Origin: Pestalotiopsis fici W106-1
Lineage: Eukaryota; Ascomycota; Sordariomycetes; Amphisphaeriales; Sporocadaceae
NCBI RefSeq assembly: GCF_000516985.1
Contig: NW_006917094.1
Span: forward strand, 3,923,833 to 3,987,832
Direction: 5' to 3'
DNA: 64,000 bases
In this document: one piece after another, positions 22,872 to 36,500 of the stretch
Position numbering within the stretch: the first letter of the stretch is position 1
Layout: the number at the start of each line of letters is the position of its first letter
Program-made: the position numbers and the translations under genes
The notes under the pieces: model-generated
What the model was told of the DNA's origin: nothing
The model's input: only the letters and a program-made list of their open reading frames with translations
The model's database searches: none

Positions 22872-25800
22872 GGTTGCAAGGTTTGGATAGAAAAGTTGTA
22901 AGTTGCTGGTTCAGTAGTAGTAACCGTGGATGGAGGAGTCGGAGACTTGTAGTAGCTTTCTCGAGGTGCCAGTTGGAGAGGTGATTGTTTGGCGATTAGA
23001 GTTGCGGCGCTCTTTGAGTTGGAGACGGGCCTTTTTTTGTTCTCGTGAATGATATCTGAAGTTTTTCTTGATAAACAGATCGCCTGTTTTCTCCTTGGTA
23101 GGTGGAGAACTGAACAAAAAGATTGGTGTTATTGCAAAGACGTGCAATGCAGGGTCCCAAGGTTTGGTTGGTTTGGTTGGTGTTGATGATGTCGTACGAC
23201 ACTCGAATCGATGATCTAGGTTGTTGTGGAGGTACAAGTCGATTATATATGAACCTTTAACGAGCCGGTGGTGGAGAAGATGCAGATTTCGGTCTATTGA
23301 CAAGCGCTAAGCGGAAGCGTCGTTCTATTGCTGTGCAAGAAAGAAAAACGAAAAGGTCTTGAAACGTTGATCTATCGGGAATCTCGAAAAAAGTACTTCG
23401 AAGAGACAACCAGCCTTGTTACTGTAGGAGCTGGACGAGGACGAACAAAGAGACAAAGGTTTTTTTTTTTTTTCTCCCTCGAGATGTCGATGTGGGTTGG
23501 AGTGGCAGCACCGGGACGGAAGAAGCAAAACCAAAAATCTGGGGAAAGGGCAGGCAGGCAAGCCTCAAATATATCGTAGGGGGGGGGAGAAGCCGGTTTT
23601 GTGTTGCTTTCTTTTTTGCGCAAATCAAATGGAAGCTGAGTTTGGGGGATGCTTCCTTCTTGAATGAGATGGTGTGTAAGATGCCTTGCTAATGAAAAGA
23701 CAATGTGTGGGATACACTCTCTTCTTGTGACAAGAGACAAGACGCAGAACTATTGGGGGAGGGATCTTCTCCGATTTCCTTCGATCGAGCGAGTGGGATG
23801 TGAGACAAGCCAACCCAAAACCAAGGCCAGGTAGGTAATGTTTCCGGGTTGTTGGAGAAAAAAGAAGGCTGCCAGACTGGAAAAAGGTTGCTCTAAGGTA
23901 GCTGCCAGGTATAACTCGAGCGAGTGGTGACGATCCTTCTATTTATCGTGTGTCGTGTTGCTGGATTTGGCTCTGGGGTAGCCTGTGGAGAGACCAATGG
24001 TGGCAAGCAGACTGTTACCGCAGTGCTGGCGACAGGGAAGGCCAGGGTACCGAAGCGCTGTAAGTGGTTGCGTTATTGGCCGTGGAGCTGAGCAAATCAA
24101 TGCGCATATGTCATTCAAACATTTATTTTCCTTTTCTTTTACTCTCGAGGATCGTGATGGGAACAGTGTGCCGTTTGATTACCTTGGGGGCAGGAGAAGA
24201 GGGCGGGGATTCAATTATAATCAATCAATGGACATCAGAATAGACCGGAGTACTCCGTACTTTGCTTTTAGGTAGTACATAGCTTTTAGATAGATATGTT
24301 AGCCAACCAGGGACAGGACCGCGACGCGAGCGCCTCAATTCAAAAGGCAAGACCAATTTATTATTCTTTCACTTTAGCTACCTAGCAGTGGGTATTCCCG
24401 GTAGATTTCGACCCGTTTCAATTCACGTCCGGGATGGGGGGCCCCACGAGAAGGTTGAGCGAGCAGAGGAAACGTAGATAAAAGACGATGGAGAAAAAAA
24501 AAAGTGGTCTTTTGCGCCAAAGGAGGCGTTCCGACGAACAAACCCCGCGGAGGGACTACGGCCTTGATCTCGGGGACAAAGTGGATTAAAGAAGACAAGT
24601 CGTCTCTCAAAGCTGCAAATTTTGGTCTACCGTCTGAATGATTACCCAGACTAGAAGGCTACGTGGAAGGAAGAGAGAGAAAATTTCTTTGCATGGTTCC
24701 TGGAGCCCGGCAACACCATACCAGCAACCAGACAAGAAAGAGGTGTGCATGTGGCAGCCAGAAGGGATACACTATGTACCTATCTATCGGCTGTGACTAT
24801 GACCTGATCTGACCTGAGTCTTTCACATGTCTGGGGATGTGGGACCGATCATGTACCTACTCAGCTTGCCAGCCAGCGTGCGCTCAGTTGGGGGTCGGCA
24901 GCTCGCAATCTATCAATTAAAGAGATATTGAGATGTCTCTGTCCAACCTTGCAGCCGAACCTACACACACTCTCTCTCTCTTCTCTCTCTCTCGACACTA
25001 TTAAAAACCGCCATGCTAACCTAGCTAGCTACCTCAAATATTGCATCGCATTCAAAGGACTGGGTTCTGATTGTTTGAGCTTGTTTAGAGCCAACGACAT
25101 CATCATACATGCAGAGCCAATGCCGCTTGCATGACTAGCAGCTTACTACACAAGTAAAATAGAGCATGGAACGATGCTTCTTAGAAAAATCGAACGGTGC
25201 TAGAATCTCCCCCCTCCTGTCCTCCTGCCTGTCCCCGTCGACTTAGGCAAGTAATCAGTCAGGCACCGTGGGTTTGCACAGTGGGTAGGGACCATAATAC
25301 GATATGCCATGCGACCCTTGCGGTACATTAGGGGAGCGGTAATGCGGCTCGAGTGTCCGGCCGGGGTACAGCTACAGGTTGTTCCGACCCAATATACCAA
25401 ATATACAGCGGCGGCGACGCTGCGCTGGGTGGATAGGTAGGCATATCAGGTCGGTTAAACGTATCATGGGTAGATTTCGTATTCTGGGCGGTCTGGCTCT
25501 TGCATTGAGGACGGCCGTCCCATGTTTGACCTTGCAATATAAGTCACCTTTTCGTCTTCCTCTTGTCCCTGTTGGATTTCAATGCCACAGTACAGGTTTG
25601 AAGGAAAGTCTATCTGTTGTCAGTGGCTGCTTGGCTGAGCTTAGAGACGCTACCATTATGTCACTATCCTAAATGTATTCGACCACTTTGCAAGAACCGG
25701 CGAAAGTACCCTCGTTGAAATATCCCCCAATGCCCTTCTGAACCCTTTGAATGGGCCACCCCACGCAGGTGGACATCCCCCCGCAATGCTCCCCAGGCTG

Positions 25801-27106
25801 CCTTGGCTTATGATCTTCGACACAATTCCTGGTTCAGGCCAAGTGTGCAGACCTTGAGGGTGTTCCCAAAGAATCCCATTGCGAGTCAGGAAAAAGTCGA
25901 TTGGCGCGCCCATCGATGCAAAACAGTAATCACTGTGTACAACACAGGTAGACTTGCAATGGAAACATATGGCATGACACCGTATCATCACCACATACAT
26001 GTGGGTAGATTACAGTTGCTAATGACAACGCACCTCGGAGCTGCAAGGTCGTTGGATTGTTGGGGCTACAATTATCATCCTACCCAGGTACTAGGTAGGT
26101 AGGTGGCAGAATGCTACCATGGTATAGATGAGAGACGATAATTTTCCGTCTCGCTTGTACTGCCCTGGTCCGACCTGGTTTCTTCAAGTGGACGGATGGC
26201 ATGACTCGACAAGGGAGAAATAGGACCCTTAGTATACCAAGCACCCCACCCCAATCCCTTTGCAGGCATACTAGGCAGCTAGGATATGCAGAAACTAAAC
26301 AACGGCTCGATCCCTACCGCCCGGCATATAAGGCTCGTGAGGTCTACTACTACTACTGTGTACAGAATCAGGTATGACGCCGTGGAGACAGTATGAGAGA
26401 TTTAGGGAAGATGGGTCATGCACTACGAACAAGTGTGACGAATACTCTATCGCCAACAAGTCTGTGCTAGTCATCGTGATCATGTTGCCAGTTGCTATTG
26501 CTGAGAGCAAAGTCATATGGCTATTGATGAAGAAAAGTACTAAAGGTGCATGAACTATTTGGCCTCACTATTTACAAATATCCATGATGATCTTTGATCT
26601 GCGATAAACTATAGGCAGCCGAGTCCAAGCTCATCTTGTCGATGAATTTTGCATGGCATCAGCATTCATTTTCATGTCGTGATGTTAGCAGATGGGTTTT
26701 AGCCGTCGAGATTTGCTTTGCGGCAAACTACTCCTACGCATAGCGCGGTAGCCCGGAACAGATAACAGCAGAGAACTTGCTTGGGTACAATGTCTCTTGC
26801 GCAAATATACCTGAATCATTATCCCTGGTGGATAAAGAGACTGTAAAGATCAGCAATGGAACTTTTACAGAGGTGCAGAGTTCATCGGGCGAAATCGCAC
26901 GACGGGCTTGGAGTTGACCATCACGTGATATGTGCTACCAACCACTATTGCGCACCTATTACCTACCTAAGCAATTAATTGACCGAATACCTAACTTAGT
27001 AGGTTCGCGTCGCGGTGCGTTGCCAACCCCAGCGCAGGAAAAAAAAAATTAATCCCGACAACGTACGAGGCAAAGGCACACACACACCTTGCCTCCAGCT
27101 GGGATC
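22872..27106. other. 4.2-kb intergenic region
   Basis: The left 400 bases appear to be leader and promoter of the minus-strand small gene. The rest shows homopolymer runs (T tract at about 23460-23473, G9 near 23579-23588), a CT-repeat at about 24970-24993, and repeated TACCTA/TAGGTA motifs (e.g. about 26083-26105). No supported gene. Confidence 0.5.
23243..23250 (-). promoter_or_regulatory. TATA-like box upstream of the small 80-aa gene
   Basis: On the minus strand the sequence reads ATATATAATC, about 370 bases upstream of the ATG at 22871. The intervening minus-strand sequence is CA/CT-rich like a leader. Assignment is by position and composition only. Confidence 0.35.
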
Positions 27107-28125
27107 ATGTCACAACCCACTTCGGAACCCAAAGAGTCCCCCGCTGCCGCTGCTGCTGGTTCAGCAGACACAACACCGGCTCCGAGGAGGGCGTCAAGGA
27201 CAGGCTGGTTCGACGTCCCAGCGCCTCTGGCCCGGCTGTTTAGAAGGTTCCCGCTTGTCACATATCCCGCCAACCACTTGCCGGTTCGATCTCCGACGCA
27301 TCGCCACCTCCCGACGCTTTACGTGTTTTCCTCCGACTACGATGCTGTACGAGGACTGCCAAGCTTTAATCCTTCTTGTCTGAAGTGGCAGGTATGTCAT
27401 GAACTCATCTCAAGGAAACCTCTTGTCAAGCTACGAGCTGACCGATCCAAACGCAGACGTTTCTGAAGCTAGCCGGAGTCGAGTTCCGGATAATATCATC
27501 CACCAACCATGCGTCACCCACAGGTGCATTGCCGTTCCTGATCCCTCCCTCATCGTCCGGCGATAGCGGCTCTCAAGTCCCCGTGCCCTCGAATAAGTTG
27601 GAACGATATGCGCTGGACCATGGCGCACAAAAGGTGCCTGATATAGACACATTGCGCCTCGAGGCGTACCAATCGCTACTCGACCACCGGATACGAAATG
27701 CTTGGCTATATACTCTCTACCTATCACCCGCCAACTCGCAGCTTCTGTCCAAGCTCTACGTGACACCCGTATCCGCAACGGGCCTTGTCCAGATGACCGT
27801 TCGATACCAGCTACAACGTGCTGCAGAGGCAGAGATACTACAGTCTGTGGGGGCAGTCAAGGTAGACCCCGAGGTTCTGTACAGGGACGCGGAGCAAGCA
27901 TTCGATGCCCTCGCGGCCGCGCTGGGGTCGGGCGACTGGTTCTTTGGAAACTCGGGACCAGGCCTCTTCGACGCAGCCTTGTTTGCTTTCACGCACCTGC
28001 TGCTGGATGAGTCTCTGCCTTGGGTGGATACTCGCCTAGGCGACTCGTTGCGTAAGTTCAAGAACTTGGTCGACCATAGAGACTGGATATTGGCCAAGTG
28101 CTGGCCTGAATTGAGCGCCCAGTGA
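27107..28125 (+). CDS. SAM35: SAM35/metaxin-like mitochondrial sorting and assembly subunit
   Basis: Exons 27107-27391 and 27457-28125 (phase-0 intron, 65 nt) encode 317 aa. After a low-complexity start, 'WFDVPAPLARLFRRFPLVTYPANHLPVRSP' (split here by function, not sequence) leads into a thioredoxin-like Tom37/metaxin domain: 'LPTLYVFSSD', 'LPSFNPSCLKWQ' then across the splice 'TFLKLAGVEFR' and 'HASPTGALPFLIPP'. The C-terminal half is GST-C-like, with 'FFGNSGPGLFDAALFAFTH' and 'WVDTRLGDSLRKFKNLVDH'. This matches fungal Sam35 (Tom38), a cytosol-facing subunit of the SAM complex that recognises the beta-signal of outer-membrane beta-barrels. A general metaxin is the alternative. The gene converges on the SDR gene 248 bp downstream. 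Confidence 0.87.
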
Positions 28126-28373
28126 GGTGACGAAGCCTCTTGTACACGTATTGTATCAATATGAAAAAAAAGAAACCGCTCTGGTATGGACACATGGCGT
28201 TAAAGGAGGACTTGCCTCGGCGACCGGCCAGTTCCACCGAAAAGCAGGAAAGAATATACCCAGCTGTACTTGAACAATGTATGATCACGCTCATGACTTG
28301 CATATAAATCTATGTATTTTACAATCACTGTCCGAATCGCTTGCTGCACGCCTGCTCATTTGCTCTAAATTTT

Positions 28374-29603
28374 CTACATCTTTGAAAGATTGGACACGCC
28401 TCCGTCTACGTTGATTGTAGCTCCATTGATATATGATCTGGGTATAAGTATTAGCATACGAGTTATGCATTCTCTGTTGTACACGCATGGCACTCTTAAG
28501 CACTTACCCAGCCCGACTTGCCAAGAAGATGCAGGCCCCAGCAACGTCTCCCGGCTTGCCAATGCGGCCCATGGGATTGCCCTCCTCGATCTCTGCCTTG
28601 GCATTCTTCATGGCGAACGCAGTCATCTTGGTCTCAAAGGGCCCGCAGGCGAGCGTATTGACGGTAATACCCCTGGGGCCCAGCTTTGCGCTCAGTACGC
28701 GGCTCAGATGGTGAAGTCCGGCCTTGGCCGCGCTATACGAGTAGTTTTCAAAGACGGGTACGCGCAGAGCGTCGATAGAACCAATCTATACAAGGTTGAG
28801 GGGTAAGCCGAGTTCTTTCATGCTTGTGCTTTAAAAGAATGGGAAAAAAATGTCTTTTGAGATTTCCACCTAGAAGCAGGCAGTATCATGTCAAGCACCG
28901 GGGAGTGAGTAATTCCACAAACTAGCGGGCTGGGATCACAATGACCAAGCCAACATGGTACTCTACTTACATTGATAACAGCAGCGGGCGTATCCTTTGC
29001 CGCCGACGCGGCAGATGGCGAGCCCGCAGCTTCCAGCAGGGGCAGCAGCAGCTGGGTCAGGGTAAAGACGCGCTGTAGGTTCAGGGTGAGCACTCGGGAC
29101 CACTGCTTGTCGGGAAAGTCCTCAATGGGGGCGCCCCAGGCAATGCCCGAATTGTTGACGAGCACATGGAGACGGCTCTCGCGCCGGGCGAGCTCGGCCG
29201 CCACCCGCTCGCACTCGGAGAGCTGCAGCAGGTCCGCCGGCAGGGCAAACGCCTGGCCCGGGCCACCGCTGCTGGACAGCTCCTTTGCTGCCGACTCGCA
29301 CGCTGCCGCGTCCCGCGACGAGATGTATACCCGGGCCCCGTTGGCCACGAAGCCGCGTGAGATCATCAGCCCGATGCCCTTGGCGCCTGCATGTTTTGGT
29401 GTCAATCTGCTGTCAATACTGCAAAAGCACTTGTAGTATTCATTGAATACAATACATGGGGCCACCTACCTCCGGTGACCAGCACCACCTTGTCCTATAC
29501 ATGACGAGATACAGTGATCAGTCCGTGCTGCTCGCAGTTGCAAAGTGCGGCAGGTGGTCTCGTGGTCTCTTACCTTGACGTCGAACAGCTGGTTCAGCTC
29601 CAT
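28374..29603 (-). CDS. Short-chain dehydrogenase/reductase (SDR, RhlG-like)
   Basis: Five minus-strand exons (29603-29574, 29494-29470, 29386-28971, 28785-28508, 28437-28374) give 270 aa. Joining the tiny first two exons (30 and 25 nt) rebuilds MELNQLFDVK + DKVVLVTG + GAKGIGLMISRG, the NAD(P)-binding TGxxxGIG motif. Other SDR landmarks are 'VLVNNSGIAWGAP' (NNxG variant), catalytic Ser in 'NIGSIDAL', 'YSYSAAKAG' (YxxxK), 'GPRGITVNTLACGPFETKM' and the C-terminal 'SYINGATINVDGGV'. Basic residues after the second strand (SSRDA) suggest NADPH. Relatives in fungi are often labelled rhamnolipid 3-oxoacyl-ACP reductase, but the substrate is unknown. It is the last intact gene before the transposon island, whose edge is about 320 bp upstream of its start codon. 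Confidence 0.92.
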
Positions 29604-29924
29604 CTTTCGGCCGTGAATCGCGCGGGTTTCGCACGTCTATTGGTACAAGTCGCCCTAATGAAGCAAATCAAAAAAGAAACAATAAGGCGTGATAATGATC
29701 TACAGTCCAGTCCGCTCAACTGAATTGATGACTGAAGAAATTAATATTGTGATGAGAGTTCAGAAAGGAGACGACGTGGTGCATTGCCATGATAATAAGC
29801 TAGTGTGGGGCCGAGGTTCATTTGCTCCCCCCTGTTAGTATTCAGACAGGCTACAGAGATCGGAACTTTATATCCGTGCCACGCTAGTCGACGCGCCATA
29901 ATCAAAATAACGCGTTTTCCACCC
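29604..29924. other. SDR promoter region up to the AT-rich block
   Basis: Ordinary base composition until about 29925, where it switches abruptly to more than 75% A+T. It must hold the SDR promoter. Nothing else is seen. Confidence 0.5.
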
Positions 29925-29979
29925 TTTTTTTTTATTTTTTATATTATATATTATAATAATAACTATTTTACGTTAATTT

Positions 29980-30186
29980 AGGACCGAATTATCCGGAAAT
30001 CGCTAAAGAAACGGGGAGTTTTTTAAGGAAGCCCGTATATTTATTATTAATACCGCTATAGCTAGTGAAAAATATATTAATATCGCGGACGCGTTTGGTA
30101 CCGTACGGCGCTAAATTATTACGGAAATTATTACCCATATTAAAATAAATAATATTAGGAAAATTAGTAATCGCCGAATAAAGAAA
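29980..30186 (+). pseudogene. Tc1-type transposase relic, N-terminal part
   Basis: Read across stops, the plus strand gives a fragment around 'KYINIADAFGTVRR' followed by Ile/Lys-rich residues, resembling the helix-turn-helix DNA-binding N-terminus of Tc1-like transposases. The frame stops at the retrotransposon insertion at 30187 and resumes after 36929. RIP has changed many codons. Terminal inverted repeats could not be identified. Confidence 0.55.
30182..30186 (+). repeat. Target-site duplication AGAAA, left copy
   Basis: AGAAA directly abuts the left LTR and is repeated exactly at 36930-36934, directly after the right LTR. A 5-bp duplication is normal for Ty3/Gypsy integrases. Confidence 0.75.
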
Positions 30187-30370
30187 TATAATAACTTTTT
30201 ATATAGGCATTACGCAGCGGTGCCGCACCGCTATTATAACGCTAACGCTATAGCTAAATATAATTAGCATAATATAATCGCATTAAATTCTTATTTTTAC
30301 AAAAATTAATTTATATAATAATATATAATATATTAATTATTATTTAACGTTTTATTAATAAACCGTTATA
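30187..30370 (+). repeat. Left (5') LTR, 184 bp
   Basis: Starts TATAATAACTTTTT and ends AAACCGTTATA; the ends fit TGTAA...TTACA termini after RIP. It aligns without gaps to the right LTR; the differences seen are C/T or G/A transitions, e.g. GCAGCGGTG here against GTAATAATA. The first 50 bases retain more CpA/TpG than the right copy. Confidence 0.88.
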
Positions 30371-33300
30371 ATTTTAATTTTTTTTTATACGTTATTTAAT
30401 AAAAGATATTTTTAATAATAAAATTAAATATAACGCGCGAAAAAAGCGTAACGGTTACGCTATAATCGGGCGAAAATCCCGCTTTTAATTAAGGGGCTTT
30501 AAGATTAAAACCTTTAATATTAAACCCGATAATTTCGGATTAAATCGATTAAATTTCGAAAATTATCGAGCGCTTTAAACGATTATAACGCTTAAAAAAA
30601 TAATAAAAATAATTTTTCCGTGCTTTAAGCCTTAATAAAATAAAAGGGTTTAACCGCGGTAATAGCGAAAGCTACGGTAATTATTAACGATAAAGTAATT
30701 TTTCCCCGTTTTTTTTAAATAATAAAAAAGATTTTAAAATTATTAATATCCCGATTTTTAAAACTTTTTAAAATTTTCGATAATAAAAAAATTAGCTTAA
30801 TAATTTTAATTTAGCTTATATAAAGGCCCCGAAAAAATTCCGTAAAAACCGATAAAAGGTTTTTTATATTTTTAATAAAATAAACAGAAATTATAAATCT
30901 TTTTAGCGTCGCTATATAAATATTATTAAAGCGGAAAAATTACATAATAAATTTTATTATAATTTTCCGAAATTTTTTAAATAAACGTTTTTTATTTTAT
31001 AAAACGCAAAAAATTAAATTTATAAAATTATAGTTATATACGAAAAAATATTTTAATAATCGAATTAATTTTTTTATAATTTTAATATTTATTTTAATAA
31101 TTTCAAAAGCTAATTTCCTTAATAAAGCGAAAAAACCTAAATTCGCGCGTTTTAATTAAAGCTAACTAAAAATTTTTAAATATATTTTAACGTTTATATT
31201 AAAATAAAATTTTAATAGCGAATTAGCATAATAGCATAGGCTTAAAATTATTAAGATTTATAAATTAAAATCGTTAAAAAAAAAAGCGCGATAACGATTA
31301 ATCCGTTAGTTACCAAAAAAATAAATAATAGCGGCGAAATAGTTATTTATTAAAAAATAATTATAAAGGCTTTTATAATAATTTAAATAAATAAAACCGT
31401 CCCGATTATATTCGAAGCTTAAATTTAAAATCCAAAAATAAAGGCTTAATAAAAAACCCTATTAATTTTAAAAAACGTATATTTACCTATTATATTTGCG
31501 GAAATAATATTTATTTATTAAATAAATATTTTACGCCGTAAATTAAAGTAATAAAAAATAGCGGGTAAAAAAATAACGGATTATTTAAAGGATAAAACCG
31601 GGGAAAAGCCTAAGCCTTAATAATAATCCCCGAACGTTAGGGCCTTTTTTAATACTAACCCGTTTTTATATTTTTATTATTATTTTAAAAAATTAAAATA
31701 TAATAACGTTTGCTAACCTAAATATTTATATAAAAATAAATTATATTAGCCGTATTTTCGCAAAATAAGCGGGATTAAAGCGAATCGAAAGCAAAATACC
31801 GGTATTAAAAGCGGTAAATAATTTAATATACCCGATTTACGGAATATATAAAATATAAATATAAATTATTAATTACCGACGTATTATACGCAAATTTATA
31901 TAATATTATATTATTATCGACCGAAATTTAAAACTTAAAAGCAGTTTTATTTTATTATTTTAATTTATATTAAAAAAATATAAAATTATTTTCGATTTAA
32001 AAATAAACCGTTAATTTTATAAAATTATTATTAACGAATTATATTTTTTAATATTTAAAAAATTTATTTAAAAATTTAAAAAAATAGCCTAAATTTTTGC
32101 TATTATAGCGCTTTTAAAATAGGATTTATTTAGCTAAAATAACGGATAATAAAACGATAAAATTTTTTTAAAGCTATTATTTTATTTAAACGTATTTAAC
32201 CCTAATAAAGTAGGAATTTTTTTTTTAGTCGAAAAACGGATTATATAATTAACCTTTTATCCGGCGAAACGCCACCGTATAGGCTTATTTACCTTTTAGC
32301 TTAAAACAAGCTATAAGCGTTATAAAAATATTTTATAAAAAATTTTAAACTAAAACGGATCCGAAAATTTATTAGCCTAATTAATACCCCGATTTTATTT
32401 ATATTAAAAAAAATAGCTTTTTGCGATTTTATATTAATTATAAAAAATTAAATTAGGTAATTATTAAAAATCGATATTTATTATTTTTAATTATAAAAAT
32501 ATTCGACCGAATAATAAGCGCGAAATTTTTTTTTAAAATTAATATTAAAAACGCTTATTATCGCGTAAAAATTAAAAAAATAAATAAATAAAAAACGGCG
32601 TTTTATACGCGTTACGGCTATTATAAATATATAATAATATTTTTTAGCCTAATTAATGCTCCGGCTATTTTTTAAAATTATATTTATAAATCGCTATACG
32701 GTTTATTAAATATTATATATATTATATATTTTAATAATATTTTAATTTTTTCGAAAATTAAAAAAAATTATATTAAAAACCTTTAGGCCGTATTAAAAAG
32801 GTTACGGTAAATAAAGTTTTACGCTAAACCTTTTAAATATATATTTTATTAGGATTACGTAAAAATTTTTAAATTTATTATATTTATAAAAAAAATTTTT
32901 ATAAATCCCGTATATATCGCTATTATTTTAATATAACCGCGCTTTTAAAGCTATTATAATATTTAAGTATTTTTCGGATTTAATAATTTTTATTAATAAT
33001 TTATAAAAAGGTATTCGCGTATTATAAAACCTTTAAACGATTTGCTAAAAAAGATAAAAAACGAAAAAAAACCAGGATAAATTAAATTTAATAATATAAT
33101 AAAAGCTATTTTCGAAAACCTTAAGCTTGCTTTTTAAACGGCGCCGCTATTGCGTTATTTTAATTTAACGCGATTAATTCGCTTAAAAACCGATATATCG
33201 GATTTTGCCCTTTTAGGGATTATTTTATAATTAAATAATATTAATATATAATATTTTATTGCTTTTTAATTAAAAAAATTAAAAGCTAAAGCCGAATTAA

Positions 33301-35939
33301 ATTATAATATTTTAAATAAAAAAATAATAGCGATTATAAAATCGTTTAAATATTAGCGTTATTATTTATAAAAAGCGAATTATTAAATAAAAATAATAAT
33401 AAATTACGCGAATTTATAAAGCTTTATAAGCTTAAAATAGCTTAATAATAAATAAGCTAAATAATATATATTTTTATTTTTTTTTAATTTTATAATTAAG
33501 CACCGTAATAAAAAAAGCAATTTTATAAATGCGTTATTAAAAAAACCTAATTACGCTAGCGAAAAGTTAATAAAAATAAAATATTTATACGATTTATAAG
33601 CTAAAATAGCCGCGATATAAAGCGTTATTTTTAATTTTATTATATACGATAATATTTTTATAACTATAATATAATAATTCGCAAATATATAAATAATCGT
33701 AAATTATAAAACGGCTTAAAAAGCCCTAAAAAAAGTAAAAATTTATAAAAATAAAAATTTTACCGAATTCCTAAAATTAATCCGTAAAACGCAAAAAGAA
33801 AACTTAAAAATACGCCGGCTTCGCGCCGCTTTAAAAAGCCTAATTTAAAAAGTTAAAAATAAAGCATAAATATTAAATTTTAAAAGTTTCGTTTTTTTTT
33901 AAAAATATAGCTTATATTTTAAATAATAAAAGCTTAAAAAATTTAATCCTTGCCTTATATTATAACGACCCGCTAGCCGGCTATTTCGGTATTAGCCGTA
34001 TTTAAAAGCTAATACGTCGACGGTATTTTTAGAAAAGCATATATAATAATATAAAAAAATAAATATAAATTTATAATTAATATTAAAAATCGAAAGCGAA
34101 AAATATCGATTTTACGAGGAATTAAAATTATTACTTTTATTATAAGGACTTTAATAAAAAATTAATATAAATTTTATTATAAAATTTCTAAAAATAAAAA
34201 TAAATAAAAAGCAATATAATGCGATTTTCGTTATAATTAATAAATATATAAAAATAAATAGGTTTTTATTAATTAATATTTTGATTACCGTAGTTTAATT
34301 TGCAAAATTTATTTATAAAAAAATCGAGCTACGTTTTAAGGCATTTAAAAGTATTATATCCGATAAAAAAAGCTTATTTATAAATAATTTTTAATTAACG
34401 TTATATTTTTATTTTAAAATTTAAAAAAAATTATCGATAATATATTATTTTTAAATAAATAAATAAATAAAAAAAGCAAACCAAATATTTAAAATATATT
34501 TACGGTATTTCGTTAATAATAATTAGACGTATTAGCCTTAATTATTATTAAAAGCGGAATATATTATAAATAATATTAAAAGTTTAATAACGGAAATAAT
34601 ACCTTTTTTTTATATTATATAAGTATTATTTATAATTACGGATAAACGCCGGGGTCGACGTCCCCGAAAGGGAGGTGCCGGCTATAACGGATAAAATATA
34701 TAAGCTATATAAAGCTAAAAAAAAAATAAAGGTTTAATAGCGAAAAATTATTAAAATATAAAAAAAATATTATAATAAGCGCTATACCTTTATATAATTC
34801 CGGATAAATAATATAATAATATTATTTATTAAAAATATTAAAATAAAAAAAAGCGATAAGCTAATATTTAAATTTATAAGCCTTTTTTAGGTATTAAAAT
34901 TAATTAAATCGTTAGTGTATCGGTTAATATTATTTAATAAATACCGGTTATTTTACGATATATTTTTTATTATTTTATTAAAGCTTTAAAAGCTAAAAAA
35001 AGGGAAAATCCAGCTTATTTCCTTTAAATATTAAATTTAAAAAATTTAAAAAATAAATAAAAAATAAAAGAAATATTAAATTAAAAAATAAAGCAAAGCA
35101 AAATTTAATATTTTATAAAATAAACGGAATAGCTTTTAAAATATAATTAATAAATATTAATAAACGATATAAAAAACGCCTAAAAAAATCGAATAATTCG
35201 GGAAAATAACCCGCCGAAAATTTTAGAAAAAAAGCGATAAAAAGCCGTAATTTAAAAATAAAAAAAACAAAATATTAATATTATAAAAGCGAAAACGGGG
35301 GCGATTTCGGAAATTACGATAAAAACAATATTACGAAAAAATATTTATAAAAATTTATAATATAGCAAAAAACGGATATTTTTATAGCTAAAAAGCTTAG
35401 CGAATAAAAAATAAAATAATAATAAAACTTATACGTATTATTAGCGTAATAACGGCTTTTTATTAGCTTATTATAATAAAAATATAAATTATAAACTTAA
35501 TTATATAAAATAAAATAATAACGCCGTAAAACGTAAGCGAAAAAGCGGTTAATTAATTAAAATATTAATAAGCTAAAATTTTTTATAAGCCTTTTTTTAT
35601 TTATCGGAAAAAAAATTTACGGCGTATAAATAATTTTTGCGGAAAGCCGTTTTAATTATTAATTAATTATTATAACCGGTATTACCGGGAGCTAAGCGTA
35701 TAAGCAAAGCGGTTTTTTAAATTCGTAAAAGCTCGGGAGCTTATAAATAAAGCGTTAATAACGCGTTAGCGTAATATAAGGTAAATAAGGAATTTATAAT
35801 AATAAAGCTTAGGTAATAAAGGCTATTAATACGGATATTAGCTAAACGGCCGTTTATAAATAAATAATAAATATCGCGGGTATTTTTAGTTTTTTTTTAG
35901 CGGTAATAAAATTATATTTAATACGGTAAGCCTTTTTAT

Positions 35940-36500
35940 TAGCTTTAAAAGCTACGGTAAATCGCAAAAAAGCGGTAACGATATATAAGCGAATATTTTT
36001 AGGGAAAATATAAATATAACGGCTTTTATTATCGATAATAGCGTTGCCGTTTTAATTTTAATCGAATTATTAATAGTTTTTAATTTATTATAAAACGCTA
36101 ATTATATTATTTATATTACCGGTTATACCGGTAGCGGCTTAAAAAATAATCGTTAATAATAAATAATATAATTAATAATATAATATATACGAAAAAACAG
36201 ATTTATTTATTTATAAAAGCGGTTACGTTTAGCGTATTATTTATAATATTAAATTATAGCGGATTCGAAAAAATATAAAAAATTAACGGCTATTAAAAAG
36301 GCCGATAAAAGTTTTTTAATTATTATATATTAATATTTTATATAACCTAAAAAATAAAGGCGCGAAACGCGGAAAAATTTTATTTAAACGCGAATTTTGC
36401 GTTTAGCGCGGTAAAGGCGGTTATTTTTCGGTATTATAACGTCGGAAAAAAAAGCGTTAAATTAAAAAAAAAAGCGGCGAAATATAAGCGTAAAAAAAAA
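35940..36500 (+). pseudogene. Unidentified extra 3' coding relic inside the retrotransposon
   Basis: Downstream of the integrase/chromodomain remnant a plus-strand frame can be followed across RIP stops from about 35944 (FKSYGKSQKSGND...) through 'ENINITAFIIDNSVAVLI' and 'NYIIYITGYTGSG' to near 36260; further plus-strand coding-like sequence at about 36360-36480 includes 'NAEKFYLNANFAFSAV'. Stops are nearly all TAA/TAG at positions explained by CAA/CAG or TGG changes. No family recognised. It could be an extra retrotransposon ORF, or part of a third inserted element. Confidence 0.35.
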
